Shown here: positions 16,433 to 24,355 of the stretch, in pieces
Position numbering within the stretch: position 1 is the first letter of the stretch
Layout: the number at the start of each line of letters is the position of its first letter
From: M55B112 sp040903745
Lineage (GTDB): Bacteria; Bacteroidota; Bacteroidia; Bacteroidales; GCA-2748055
Direction of reading: 5' to 3'
Assembly (NCBI GenBank): GCA_040903745.1
Contig: JBBDUV010000029.1
Span: 1 to 49,536 of the forward strand
Length of the DNA: 49,536 nt
The notes under the pieces: generated by a model
Database searches by the model: none
Told to the model about the DNA's origin: nothing
The model's input: only the letters and a program-made list of their open reading frames with translations
Program-made: the position numbers and the translations under genes

Positions 16433-17791
16433 ATGATCTGTTGTACCAATAGATCAGGTAATAATAAAAGTCGTGCTTTCCGGTGCCCCGGCATTAACTT
16501 CTTGCTGAGCACCGGGATAATGGTTGCTGTCTGTCTGCATGCAACTGCTCTTTTAACAGCACAAAACATTGTCAGGGCCGAGTACTTCTTTAACAGCGAT
16601 CCGGGATTTGGCGCTGCAACGGATATCCCGGTAGCCACACCCGCCGGCAGGATTGATAACCTGAGCTTTACAGCAGATGTCGGCGGACTTGAGGATGGAT
16701 TTAACACACTGTTTGTCCGCGCCATGGACGAAAACGGCAAATGGACTCATACCCATATGCGCCCTTTCTTAAAGTATGACATCACGACTGATCCTGACCT
16801 GCCCGACATCGTGAAGGCCGAGTACTTTTTTAACAGCGACCCGGGATTTGGTGCTGCAACGGATATCCCGGTAGCCACACCCGCCGGCGGGATTGATAGT
16901 TTGAGCTTTGCAGCAGATGCAAGTTCACTGTCAATGGGAAGCCACATAATATTTGTCCGTGCCATGGATGAAAACGGCAAATGGAGTATTACCTGCACTG
17001 AAGAGTTTTGTCGTATGCCGTATGCCAGTTTCTCTGCAGGTGAAGTAGTTTACGGTAATCCCACCATGTTTACCATTTCTTCTGAACAGGAAGATGAAAG
17101 TATTGTCTATCATTGGGATGTGGACGGAGATGGTGAGAATGACTACGAAGGGAATAATGATTTCCAGCATCTGTACGGATCGGCAGGGGTTTATATGTCC
17201 AGGCTGGTAATTGGGATACCGGACGAATGCCATGACACAATTATGAAGGAGGTAGTGGTTAACCCTGCAGAACTGACAATCGGCGGGAGTTTCGCTGTAG
17301 AGGAAAAAGAGTATGACGGAACGAATACCGCAACAATAGCTGAAAACAACCTGAATCTTACAGACATAATCGAAGAAGATGATGTTAACATTGGTGATGT
17401 AGAGGTTGAATTCAGCCAATCCGCACCCGGCCCCAACCTTACAGTAAATATTATCAGCGCAAAACTTACAGGAAATGACATGGATAACTATTCGTTATCA
17501 CTAAATGAGGCTCCGACATCCACAGGCGACATTTATCTTTACGGAGATGCCAATTGCGATGGCGTTGTAGATGTGCTGGATATAACAACACTGGTTAACT
17601 ATTTTACAGGCAGGGATCCTGAGGTATTCTATTTCAAAGATGCCGATGTCAACCATGACGGAGTGATCAATGTACTTGATTTTATAGGCACGGTAAGGAT
17701 CTTTATCACAATTTATTCCAAAACCACAGTTCCGTCAACGGTCTCTGTCAGGATGTTGACAGCATCGGAATTACCTATAACAGCATTTTGA
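16433..17791 (+). CDS. Secreted multidomain protein: duplicated module, PKD-like and YDG-like domains, dockerin
   Basis: A 452-residue exported protein. A hydrophobic leader at residues about 25-45 ends ALLTAQ. Two tandem copies of an 80-residue module begin with AEYFFNSDPGFG and end with FVRAMDENGKW. Next come a PKD-like Ig domain (TMFTISSEQEDES to WDVDGDGENDYEG) and a YDG/MBG-like domain (EKEYDGTNTATI). The protein then carries a type I dockerin with two calcium loops, DANCDGVVDVLDITTLVNYF and DADVNHDGVINVLDFIGTV. After the second dockerin helix only about 25 residues remain, and they overlap the convergent cohesin gene by 79 bp; no T9SS sorting domain follows. The predicted role is a surface or extracellular scaffold-bound protein whose partner would be a cohesin. 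Confidence 0.8.
   Translation: MICCTNRSGNNKSRAFRCPGINFLLSTGIMVAVCLHATALLTAQNIVRAEYFFNSDPGFGAATDIPVATPAGRIDNLSFTADVGGLEDGFNTLFVRAMDENGKWTHTHMRPFLKYDITTDPDLPDIVKAEYFFNSDPGFGAATDIPVATPAGGIDSLSFAADASSLSMGSHIIFVRAMDENGKWSITCTEEFCRMPYASFSAGEVVYGNPTMFTISSEQEDESIVYHWDVDGDGENDYEGNNDFQHLYGSAGVYMSRLVIGIPDECHDTIMKEVVVNPAELTIGGSFAVEEKEYDGTNTATIAENNLNLTDIIEEDDVNIGDVEVEFSQSAPGPNLTVNIISAKLTGNDMDNYSLSLNEAPTSTGDIYLYGDANCDGVVDVLDITTLVNYFTGRDPEVFYFKDADVNHDGVINVLDFIGTVRIFITIYSKTTVPSTVSVRMLTASELPITAF
16577..16888 (+). repeat. Intragenic duplication, 240-bp period
   Basis: The 72-bp stretches 16577-16648 and 16817-16888 differ at only a few, mostly third-codon positions. They encode the same 24 residues, starting AEYFFNSDPGFG. 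The DNA identity is much higher than in the rest of the two 80-codon modules, so this segment was either duplicated recently or homogenised by gene conversion. Confidence 0.9.
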
Positions 17792-19257
17792 ATAACAAGA
17801 ACATAGGTTCCGGCAATTGCAGTACTTTCCATATCGAAAGAGAGGATGATGCCTTCATTGCCGGAATAGGGATTATTTTCCTGCGATCCACTTATAATCC
17901 TGAGAATATTCCCTTCCAGAACGGCCACTGAAAGCATATGATCATCACTTCTGAACAATTCCTCTGAGTCGGCAATATATTCAAAACCCTCCGGCAGGGC
18001 TATATCAAGGTTAAAACCAACGAATTCCGCCTCGTTTAGTATCTCTAAACCGACTTTCACACTATCTCCCGGTTGAGCCATTATATTGTGTATTTTCATT
18101 ATGTTTCCGTTCACAGGTTCCTGGCTAACAAAACTGCGTATCTCACCATAAGCCGTCCCGATACTGTTGGTGGCCCAGGCACGTACATAATACCATTTAA
18201 GGGGAGACAAGTTTGTAAGGTTGCTGGTGAATTCGCCCATTCCGGTGCCGTTTTCTGTGAAACCGTCATGCCCGGCATCATCAAAAGATGGGGAAGGGTT
18301 CTCTTCAGTACCCCAGATAATACCGCGGGCAGTAACCTCCGATCCACCATCATTGGTCACATTGCCTCCGCACACTGCAGTATTCCGAGTGATAGAAATT
18401 ACTTCAGCCGTAGTTACTGTTGGTATAGATAATATAGCAGTGGTAAAACTTTTAGTTTCACCATAGGCCGTGCCGACATTGTTGGTGGCATACGCTTTCA
18501 CATAATAGGTGGTCCCTGCTGTAAGGCCTGTCAGACTGCCGGAAAATTCTCCGGTGCCACTCCCAATTACCTCCCTGGTACCGATCAGTGTCCATAAAAA
18601 ATCAACTGTCCAGGCACCAATGGCAGAATAGAGCAAGGCATAAGAGAGTGATTCCTGTTTGATGGAGGCAGTATAATAATTATCCCTTGCTGCCGGATCT
18701 TCAGCATTCAGATAGTTGGTGTAATTATCATTTGATTTATTGTAGAACACCACTGAAGAAGCAACTGCCCCATAACCCAGAACACCTTTGATCCAATGCG
18801 GTTTTTGTTTTAACCGGGTTAACCCCATTCCCGGTAATAGAATGGACTGAACAATTAAGCCACCCCGATTAAATGTCTGCTCTTTTGTTATGTTAGATGG
18901 TACTTTTGCAGCTTGCTCCGGCATAACCTTGTCAGCCATAACCTGGAAGTACAACATCTCGTTTACATCTGAATGATCAGCAAGAAAATCCCATATAATC
19001 TTTTTACCGGCTCCCCCTTCTACATCCTTTCCAATATAACCTGAAAATGAATTTGCATTGATATCCTTACCAACGGAGTCTGTTATTACAACCGAAACAG
19101 TAAATTTATCTTCCGGTGTGCTCTCCAGAATATCATAGTGAATGATAACAGCACTATCTGCTAACTCTAAAACTGGTTTTGAAATACCGGCAGCAGATTG
19201 CGCATTGCATGTGGCATATAATAATGACAAAAGAGTGATTTGGAGTAAAAGCCTCAT
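17713..19257 (-). CDS. Secreted protein: DUF5683-like domain, fibronectin-type-III-like repeats, C-terminal cohesin
   Basis: The ATG at 19257 gives a signal peptide (MRLLLQITLLSLLYATCNA), preferred over the TTG at 19263. After a strand-rich N-terminal domain (HYDILESTPEDKFTVSV to WDFLADHSD) come the hydrophobic helices of a DUF5683-like region (LLPGMGLTRLKQKPHW, LLYSAIGAWTVDFLWTLIGT). Then follow one partial and one full Fn3-like repeat with the signature TTYYVKAYATNNVGTAYGE. The last about 115 residues look like a cohesin: GDSVKVGLEILNEAEFVGFN, IALPEGFEYI, GSQENNPYSGNEGIILSFDM. The Fn3 region starts in mid-domain immediately after the last helix, which suggests a fused or rearranged gene. 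The partner is plausibly the dockerin protein encoded convergently. Confidence 0.72.
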   Translation of the reverse strand: MRLLLQITLLSLLYATCNAQSAAGISKPVLELADSAVIIHYDILESTPEDKFTVSVVITDSVGKDINANSFSGYIGKDVEGGAGKKIIWDFLADHSDVNEMLYFQVMADKVMPEQAAKVPSNITKEQTFNRGGLIVQSILLPGMGLTRLKQKPHWIKGVLGYGAVASSVVFYNKSNDNYTNYLNAEDPAARDNYYTASIKQESLSYALLYSAIGAWTVDFLWTLIGTREVIGSGTGEFSGSLTGLTAGTTYYVKAYATNNVGTAYGETKSFTTAILSIPTVTTAEVISITRNTAVCGGNVTNDGGSEVTARGIIWGTEENPSPSFDDAGHDGFTENGTGMGEFTSNLTNLSPLKWYYVRAWATNSIGTAYGEIRSFVSQEPVNGNIMKIHNIMAQPGDSVKVGLEILNEAEFVGFNLDIALPEGFEYIADSEELFRSDDHMLSVAVLEGNILRIISGSQENNPYSGNEGIILSFDMESTAIAGTYVLVIQNAVIGNSDAVNILTETVDGTVVLE

Positions 19258-19276
19258 TGTCAATGATATTTACCCA

Positions 19277-19307
19277 TAAAGGTAAATAATTCTTGCGAGA
19301 ATACAAT
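19277..19307 (-). promoter_or_regulatory. Bacteroidota sigma-ABfr promoter of the cohesin gene
   Basis: On the minus strand ATTG (19307-19304) is followed by exactly 19 bp and then TACCTTTA (19284-19277). This matches the phylum consensus TTTG-N19-TAnnTTTG with one change in each box. The cohesin-gene ATG at 19257 lies 19 bp downstream of the -7 box. Confidence 0.55.
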
Positions 19308-19796
19308 AGAAAAAAGGATACAATCCAGGCCTGACTACATCCTATATCTTTCGCCATCTTTTGCAAATAGTTCAAAACAGGCCCAAGGCTGGAATTCATC
19401 CCAGACTTTGAACAATACTGTCCACATGACTTTTTAAAACCCTCTGTAATTTAGTCGGGGTCGTAGGATTATTCGCTCGGTCCTCGCTCATGAGCTTGTC
19501 TGAACGACAGCGTTATTTGTTCGCTGCGTTCCTTCATAAACTCATCGCTCCTCCTTGGTTCGAACCTGCTTTCTTCTGCTCCTAAAGCAGGAGGAACTCA
19601 GGTATAAATACATCAATAACTTCATATTTCTGCCTGGAGGAGGTTTAATATTATTATTTCCTCTTCTAATAATGGTTTTTGGTTAAGACATTATACCGTG
19701 GTTCGTTTATGCCAACAAATTTACTGTTTGCTAAATATTCATGATATCTTCTGAACCTTTTAGGGATCTATCATGTTTTAAGGTAAAACAGAACCC
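19308..19796. other. Non-coding stretch with hairpins
   Basis: Between the cohesin-gene promoter and the next plus-strand gene no frame is supported. Visible structure includes the palindrome GGTTCGAACC (19557-19566) running into a hairpin CCTGCTTT/AAAGCAGG (19565-19572 with 19584-19591, 11-nt loop), and TGTC-tgaac-GACA near 19498. The stretch 19450-19600 is GC-richer than its flanks. The tRNA-like string GGTTCGAACC does not belong to a foldable tRNA. Confidence 0.4.
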
Positions 19797-20507
19797 ATGA
19801 AACATATAAATATCTTCGTAATCTTCACTGCTGTTGTGTTTTTGGCCATCTCAACTAATGGTTTCAGCCAGGTGAACATGTATCGTTCTTCCGGTGCAGA
19901 GCTTATCTTTTCCGGTGCTGATGTTCGCTTTAACAACACAAATGTTAATGCAAACATGCGGTTTACCTCATTTTTTCATGCTGAACAGATGCTGAACGTA
20001 GATTTTGGTAGGTTTGTCGGATTGTTTACTGGGCTGGGAATGAGGAATATCGGTTTTATTACCGAGGATTTATATCAGAATGTAGGTTTTCTAAATATTG
20101 ATGAAAACGATGCTGACTGGAACCAGGAGACAAAGATCAAGCGCAGAAGTTATTCGCTGGGAGTTCCTCTCGCACTGAAAGCTGGAAGCATGAAGAAGGG
20201 TCTTTTCTTCTTTGCGGGTGGAGAATATGAGTGGACCATCCATTACAAGCAGAAGCTGTTCATCGATGGTGAAAAGATCAAATTCAGTGAGTGGGGGAGC
20301 GACCGGGTAAACGCTTTTCTCCCCTCAGTTTTTGCTGGCGTTCAGCTCCCCAAGGGGATGAGGGTTAAATTCAAATACTACATGGACGACTTCCTGAATC
20401 CCGGCTATACCGGAATTGATTTCGAAGAAGCAGTGGACTATTCTGAATTTGGGTCGACCGGTATTTTCTATGTATCGCTCGCTTTTGTTACAGGTAAAAA
20501 AAGGTAG
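19797..20507 (+). CDS. Putative outer-membrane beta-barrel protein
   Basis: A 236-residue exported protein with a signal peptide (MKHINIFVIFTAVVFLAISTNGFSQ). The body alternates polar and hydrophobic or aromatic residues in strand-like segments (NMRFTSFFHAEQMLNVDFG, FVGLFTGLGMRNIGFI, GLFFFAGGEYEWTIHYKQ, MRVKFKYYMDDFLNPGY). It closes with the strand GIFYVSLAFVTG, a pattern expected of a small porin-like barrel. No named family is recognised. Its stop codon lies immediately next to the truncated end of the DUF190 remnant on the other strand, so it probably borders a deletion junction. Confidence 0.6.
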   Translation: MKHINIFVIFTAVVFLAISTNGFSQVNMYRSSGAELIFSGADVRFNNTNVNANMRFTSFFHAEQMLNVDFGRFVGLFTGLGMRNIGFITEDLYQNVGFLNIDENDADWNQETKIKRRSYSLGVPLALKAGSMKKGLFFFAGGEYEWTIHYKQKLFIDGEKIKFSEWGSDRVNAFLPSVFAGVQLPKGMRVKFKYYMDDFLNPGYTGIDFEEAVDYSEFGSTGIFYVSLAFVTGKKR

Positions 20508-20666
20508 CCGAGCCCCATACCCAAAGATCCCCTTCGTCACCGTTGCGCCGGCTAGTCCCGCCTCTTTTGCTTAGAAAACAATCGATTCGTACATGATTTC
20601 GTTCCGGTCCTTGTCGGTGGAGCTGAGGTAGATCCGGAGAGCAATAGCACTGGAATGATTTTTCAT
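20508..20666 (-). pseudogene. DUF190-family protein, inactivated by in-frame stop and 3' truncation
   Basis: Reading from the ATG at 20666, the frame gives MKNHSSAIALRIYLSSTDKD and MYESIVF, then TAA at 20573-20571, and continues in the same frame as AKEAGLAGATVTKGIFGYGA. That is the conserved DUF190 core, interrupted only by the stop. It then ends abruptly at the complement of the neighbouring barrel gene's stop codon, so the C-terminal half is missing. DUF190 proteins are commonly encoded beside crcB, as here (68 bp downstream of crcB), which supports the identification. Two independent lesions mark it as a dead gene. Confidence 0.75.
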
Positions 20667-20733
20667 AATTATCTGATTCTAATAGTTACTTATACCAACG
20701 TGTTGCCTAACTGGCTTCCCCGGTTTCCCATGA

Positions 20734-21111
20734 CTAAAGTATTTTAATGATTCCACGGCCAGTAAAAACGGCCAGGATTCCAAAGAAAAAGCTGAAACCC
20801 GTATACATGGCAAAACGGAGAATCTCCTTGTTTTGCAGCAGCATAAATGCATCGTTGGAGAATGTGGAAAAGGTTGTAAACCCGCCGAGCAGTCCGACTG
20901 TAAGAAAAATCCGCCATTCGGGTGTGAGGAGATTGCTTCTTTCTGAAACCCCGTAAACAACCCCGATAAGCAGGCATCCAAGAATATTAACAAGCAGTGT
21001 TGCCCATGGGAACACCGTATCGTAGGTCAGCTGTACATACCTCGAAATAAGAAAACGGAATACTGATCCGATGAATCCGCCGAGGCCAACAATAAGAATC
21101 GACTTAACCAT
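20734..21111 (-). CDS. crcB: Fluoride exporter CrcB/Fluc
   Basis: A 125-residue membrane protein with four hydrophobic helices that forms a dual-topology dimeric fluoride channel exporting F- from the cytoplasm. Diagnostic motifs are GGFIGSVFRFLISR at the N-terminus, PWATLLVNILGCLLIG with the pore asparagine, and VGLLGGFTTFSTFSNDAF with the phenylalanine-box and sodium-site region. The length is standard. One single-domain gene is present, as expected for homodimeric forms. The 5' leader contains a candidate fluoride riboswitch, and the gene behind it is a ruined DUF190 gene. Confidence 0.96.
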   Translation of the reverse strand: MVKSILIVGLGGFIGSVFRFLISRYVQLTYDTVFPWATLLVNILGCLLIGVVYGVSERSNLLTPEWRIFLTVGLLGGFTTFSTFSNDAFMLLQNKEILRFAMYTGFSFFFGILAVFTGRGIIKIL

Positions 21112-21132
21112 TTTTTTGATCTTTCATTTTTA

Positions 21133-21205
21133 CGCTTCGCCAGAAGTCACCAGTCATTTGATCTTATGTACATCCTGCCTTCAGCGCTTGGTAAACTTCA
21201 TTGCC
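21133..21205 (-). promoter_or_regulatory. Candidate fluoride (crcB-motif) riboswitch
   Basis: The minus-strand leader, about 22 nt upstream of the crcB ATG, begins GGCAATGAAGTTTACCAAG (from 21205). It matches the fluoride aptamer layout in spacing: GG, AUG, GUU and CC at the right distances. Further on comes CTGGTGACTTCT, like the aptamer's UGAUGACUCCU. The loop GAAGU can pair with the later ACUUC, the same long-range helix that is GGAGU/ACUCC in typical members, so the bases change on both sides. CTTC-tggc-GAAG directly after it could form a competing hairpin. The P3 stem is not obvious and one pair of the first stem is mismatched. Confidence 0.5.
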
Positions 21206-21342
21206 GTTTGTAAAAATAGAAAAAAACGACTGATATTATGGACTGTAAGACAGATAAGTGCTTGTCCAAAGAATTTTTCATTCGATATTCATCCGCCTCA
21301 TCACATAAAGTACCGAATACTTAACCCTTAAAAACTTTAATT

Positions 21343-23475
21343 GTGATGAAGAAAAAACTTACTTATCTGCAAATGGGTGCGATGCTGCTTTTCGCTGTTT
21401 CGGCTCAGACACAAAACGGACTGTTCATATCCGAGGTGACCGATCCGGCGGATGACTATTCCGGACGGTTTGTTGAATTGTACAATGCTGGCAACGAAAC
21501 GGTCGATTTCAGCACCACCACTTTCTATCTTTCCCGGCAGAGCAATGGAGGTACCGGCTGGGGCAATTTATTGCTTGAAGGCTCGGTGGCCCCTGGCCAG
21601 ATTTTTGTTGTCGGCGGCTCCTCCTTTGAGGCTGTATACGGCTTTGCACCCAATTTGGTATCCGGTATCCTCATCGGGAACGGTGATGATGCCTATTTTT
21701 TGTACCGTGACGGCAGCCATACCGAGGGAACGCTGCATGATATTTACGGAGCCATTGATACGGACGGGACCGGGGAGCCCTGGGAGTACGAGGACGCCCG
21801 CGCTGTAAGGTTGGAGGGTGTTTCAGCCCCCAACACAACCTGGACCGCCGCCGAATGGGAGATCACTCCGGCGGATATTGCCGACTGCGATCCCGGCGTA
21901 CACCATGATTCAGGTGGCGGCGCTGAGCCTCCTCCACCCGGCAACTTTGCGATTACCGTTCATAATGATACCGTCAGCGAGGGACAGCCCGTGGAAGTTC
22001 CTGTTTCGGTTAGCGAACTCACCTTAGCCGACAATATTATCTCCTGGCAGTTTGATCTCGAATTTGATCCGGCCGTGCTTGAATACACCGGGTACGATCT
22101 TACTGGTACCATCGCTGCAGGCGGCACCCTTGAGGTGAACACGGCTGTTGCCGGCAGCTTGTCGATGAGCTATATGAACTCCGCTGCCCTGACCGGTGCC
22201 GGGGAGATCGTGCGGCTGCAGTTCAATCCGCTGGTTACCGATACGACCGACCTGCTCATCTCCAATGGCTGGCTGAACAATACCCCGGTGGAGCACCTCA
22301 CAGATGGTACAGTGATTATTGTAGATGCGATACCGCCCTCGGCAGCGATCACCTACAGCGATACGATCAACCGTTTTGCCGATACGCTGGTCATCACCGC
22401 TGCTCTCAATAAGACGATGGATCCGGCGAACCCCGTTCAGCTATATATGACTGGCGCTGTAACACATACAGCAGAGATGATGCGCGTGAATGATACGTTG
22501 TACAACTACCATTTTCCTGTTCCCAAGGCGGATGGCGAGGTTGTTGTTGGTATGGGCAATGGCACTGACCTATGGGGGAATGAGGTAGTGGCAGTTCCGG
22601 TGAGCGGTGAAACCTTTTATATAACAAATTTTACACCTGGTGATGTGGATGATGACGGGTTGATTTTGGCATACGACGCGGCGCTTGCCCTGCAGCATTC
22701 AGTGGGACTGGATCCGCTGCCGGTTGTTGATCCGCTACCGTGGGAGAACTGGCGCGACAGCACTGCCAATGTCGATGGCACAGATGCCATTACTGCCTAT
22801 GATGCGGCTTTGATCCTGCAATATTCGGCCGGGATCATCACCGAATTTCCCGGGGGTGGAAAGAAGTCGTTGGCAGTGGCCGATGTATCCGTTGAGTTTG
22901 AGGGCAATGCATTGGTGTTTTACGCCTATGGTGAACTGCTGGGACTGAACCTGGAGGTCACCGGTGAGCGCAAGGCACTGGGAGTTCCCGTTTTCCTGTT
23001 AGAGGTTCCGTATGGACAGGAACCCTCCGGATTTTTATCGGCCGTTAATATCAGTGAAACGACCTACAGTATAGGCTTCTGCAGCACTATTTCGCCTTCA
23101 GATGGTACTCCTGTATTGAAGATTCCTGTGAAGCAGATCGGATCGTTGACTTTCAGATTGCGGGTGAATAGTGAGGCGAAAGATATGACGGTTCATGCGA
23201 CCACCGGATTGGGTGAAGCTGAGCATGACAGGATTGTTGTATATCCAAATCCGGCCAAAGACCATTTGTTTATTCATACTGGGGTATTTGGCATAACAGA
23301 TAGCTACCGGATGAAGATCATGAGTCAGCTCGGTGCAACGGTTTTTGAGACAGCCATTGAGCAAGGGGAGTATATGATCGATCTGTCGAATTGGCCGGGA
23401 GCCGGGATCTACTACCTGCAGATGACAGACAGGAAGGGTGCTGTTGTGGTGATGCAGAAGATACTGTTGCAGTAA
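21343..23475 (+). CDS. T9SS-secreted protein with lamin-tail, cohesin and dockerin domains
   Basis: A 710-residue exported protein. After the signal peptide (to about residue 22) an LTD (lamin tail) domain runs from LFISEVTDPADDYSGRFVEL to about 180. A Pro-rich linker leads to a cohesin-like domain at about 200-330 (VSEGQPVEVPVSV, IISWQFDLEFDPAVLEYTGY, GAGEIVRLQFNPL). An Ig-like segment follows, then a dockerin at about 430-500 (GDVDDDGLILAYDAALALQH and NVDGTDAITAYDAALILQY), and a type A T9SS sorting domain at the C-terminus (VYPNPAKDHLFIHTG to MQKILLQ). It is secreted by the type IX system and probably surface-bound. Cohesin and dockerin in one chain would allow chaining with the proteins at 16-19 kb. 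Confidence 0.85.
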   Translation: MMKKKLTYLQMGAMLLFAVSAQTQNGLFISEVTDPADDYSGRFVELYNAGNETVDFSTTTFYLSRQSNGGTGWGNLLLEGSVAPGQIFVVGGSSFEAVYGFAPNLVSGILIGNGDDAYFLYRDGSHTEGTLHDIYGAIDTDGTGEPWEYEDARAVRLEGVSAPNTTWTAAEWEITPADIADCDPGVHHDSGGGAEPPPPGNFAITVHNDTVSEGQPVEVPVSVSELTLADNIISWQFDLEFDPAVLEYTGYDLTGTIAAGGTLEVNTAVAGSLSMSYMNSAALTGAGEIVRLQFNPLVTDTTDLLISNGWLNNTPVEHLTDGTVIIVDAIPPSAAITYSDTINRFADTLVITAALNKTMDPANPVQLYMTGAVTHTAEMMRVNDTLYNYHFPVPKADGEVVVGMGNGTDLWGNEVVAVPVSGETFYITNFTPGDVDDDGLILAYDAALALQHSVGLDPLPVVDPLPWENWRDSTANVDGTDAITAYDAALILQYSAGIITEFPGGGKKSLAVADVSVEFEGNALVFYAYGELLGLNLEVTGERKALGVPVFLLEVPYGQEPSGFLSAVNISETTYSIGFCSTISPSDGTPVLKIPVKQIGSLTFRLRVNSEAKDMTVHATTGLGEAEHDRIVVYPNPAKDHLFIHTGVFGITDSYRMKIMSQLGATVFETAIEQGEYMIDLSNWPGAGIYYLQMTDRKGAVVVMQKILLQ

Positions 23476-23576
23476 ATATTTGCCTGCTTTGTTTTTGTAA
23501 TCCTGTAATATCACTCATTCATTCTGCAGGTTTATTGTAATCCCCGGGTTGCAGAAACCACAGCATATTGGCATAG

Positions 23577-23625
23577 AAGGAGGCTGTTTCTACATATTAC
23601 GAGACAGCCTCCTTCCAACTTTTTT
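23577..23625 (+). terminator. Intrinsic terminator after the lamin-tail/cohesin gene
   Basis: A 14-bp stem (AAGGAGGCTGTTTC, 23577-23590, with GAGACAGCCTCCTT, 23601-23614, one G-T pair), a 10-nt loop and then a run of seven T at 23620-23626. It lies about 100 bp after the stop codon and just before the toxin-antitoxin promoter region. Confidence 0.8.
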
Positions 23626-23638
23626 TGTTAATTATATA

Positions 23639-23675
23639 ATATACGTATATTTGTGGAGTAAAATACACGTATATT
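23639..23675 (+). promoter_or_regulatory. Palindromic operator of the toxin-antitoxin operon
   Basis: Two related sites, ATACGTAT (23641-23648) and ATACACGTATAT (23663-23674), both centred on ACGT, stand 24 bp apart and directly abut the antitoxin ATG. This is the arrangement bound by ribbon-helix-helix antitoxins that repress their own operon. Confidence 0.5.
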
Positions 23676-23927
23676 ATGGAGTCAAAACTTACACTTAGCG
23701 TGGATAAGAAGATTGCTGAAAGAGCCAAGGTTTATGCCAGGAGTCAGGGGAGAAGCTTGTCTGACCTTGTGGAGAACTATTTTATGTTGCTTACTTCAGA
23801 GGAGAGTGAGGCTGAATTGCATGTATCACCGAAAATTAAAGCGATGAAGGGAGTGCTGAAAGTGCCGGATGATTATGATTATAAAAAGGAGTTAACGGAC
23901 GCCCTGGCAAAAAAATATCTAAAATGA
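23676..23927 (+). CDS. Ribbon-helix-helix antitoxin (DUF6364-like)
   Basis: An 83-residue protein. The N-terminal strand KLTLSVDKKIAERAKVYARS followed by GRSLSDLVENYFMLL has the ribbon-helix-helix pattern of DNA-binding antitoxins. The C-terminal part (KAMKGVLKVPDDYDYKKELTD) is the disordered segment that typically wraps the toxin active site. It overlaps the toxin gene by 4 bp (ATGA), which couples translation. The palindromic ACGT sites just upstream suggest autoregulation. Confidence 0.85.
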   Translation: MESKLTLSVDKKIAERAKVYARSQGRSLSDLVENYFMLLTSEESEAELHVSPKIKAMKGVLKVPDDYDYKKELTDALAKKYLK

Positions 23928-24355
23928 CGGATGTTTTTATAGATACTGATGTGTTCATCGACTATTTAACCGACAGAAAACCTTTTTCAGATGATGCAGA
24001 GCAGTTGTTTGGCCTGATTGAATCAGGGAAGATCAGGGGGCATGTATCGTCCGTTTGCTTTAGTAACTTATATTACCTGATTAATCATCATATTTCAGGT
24101 GCTCGGACTGTTGCTCTCTTAAGGGATCTGGCTGGAGTTGTAAATATCCTGAAAGTCGATAAAGAGACAATCCATCTTGCACTCGAATCTGATTTCAGGG
24201 ATTTTGAAGATGCAATCCAGTTTTATGCTGCGGCTGCATTCAAGCGAATGGACCTGATCATTACCCGGAACACAAAAGATTTTAAACATGCCTCACTTCC
24301 GGTAATGACGCCCAATACGTTGTTGAAAAGCTTACAGCAGGCTAACGACAGGTAG
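23924..24355 (+). CDS. PIN-domain toxin (VapC-like ribonuclease)
   Basis: A 143-residue PIN domain. The acidic catalytic residues appear in the expected places: VFIDTDVFIDYL at the N-terminus, SSVCFSNLYYLI at the second position, SDFRDFEDAIQFYAA with the third acid cluster, and IITRNTKDFKHASLPVMTP near the C-terminus. Such toxins cleave tRNA or rRNA when freed from their antitoxin. The full-length, motif-complete gene looks active. It overlaps the antitoxin start-to-stop, and a 103-bp gap separates it from the next gene. Confidence 0.88.
   Translation: MTDVFIDTDVFIDYLTDRKPFSDDAEQLFGLIESGKIRGHVSSVCFSNLYYLINHHISGARTVALLRDLAGVVNILKVDKETIHLALESDFRDFEDAIQFYAAAAFKRMDLIITRNTKDFKHASLPVMTPNTLLKSLQQANDR

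Noticed and set aside
19550..19600. tRNA-like GGTTCGAACC with adjoining hairpin
   Set aside because: No acceptor, D or anticodon arms can be folded around it; the T-arm sequence does not pair correctly.
23676..24355. New defence island around the toxin-antitoxin pair
   Set aside because: The pair is an ordinary RHH/PIN system; its neighbours (a thioredoxin-like protein, a lamin-tail protein) are not defence genes.
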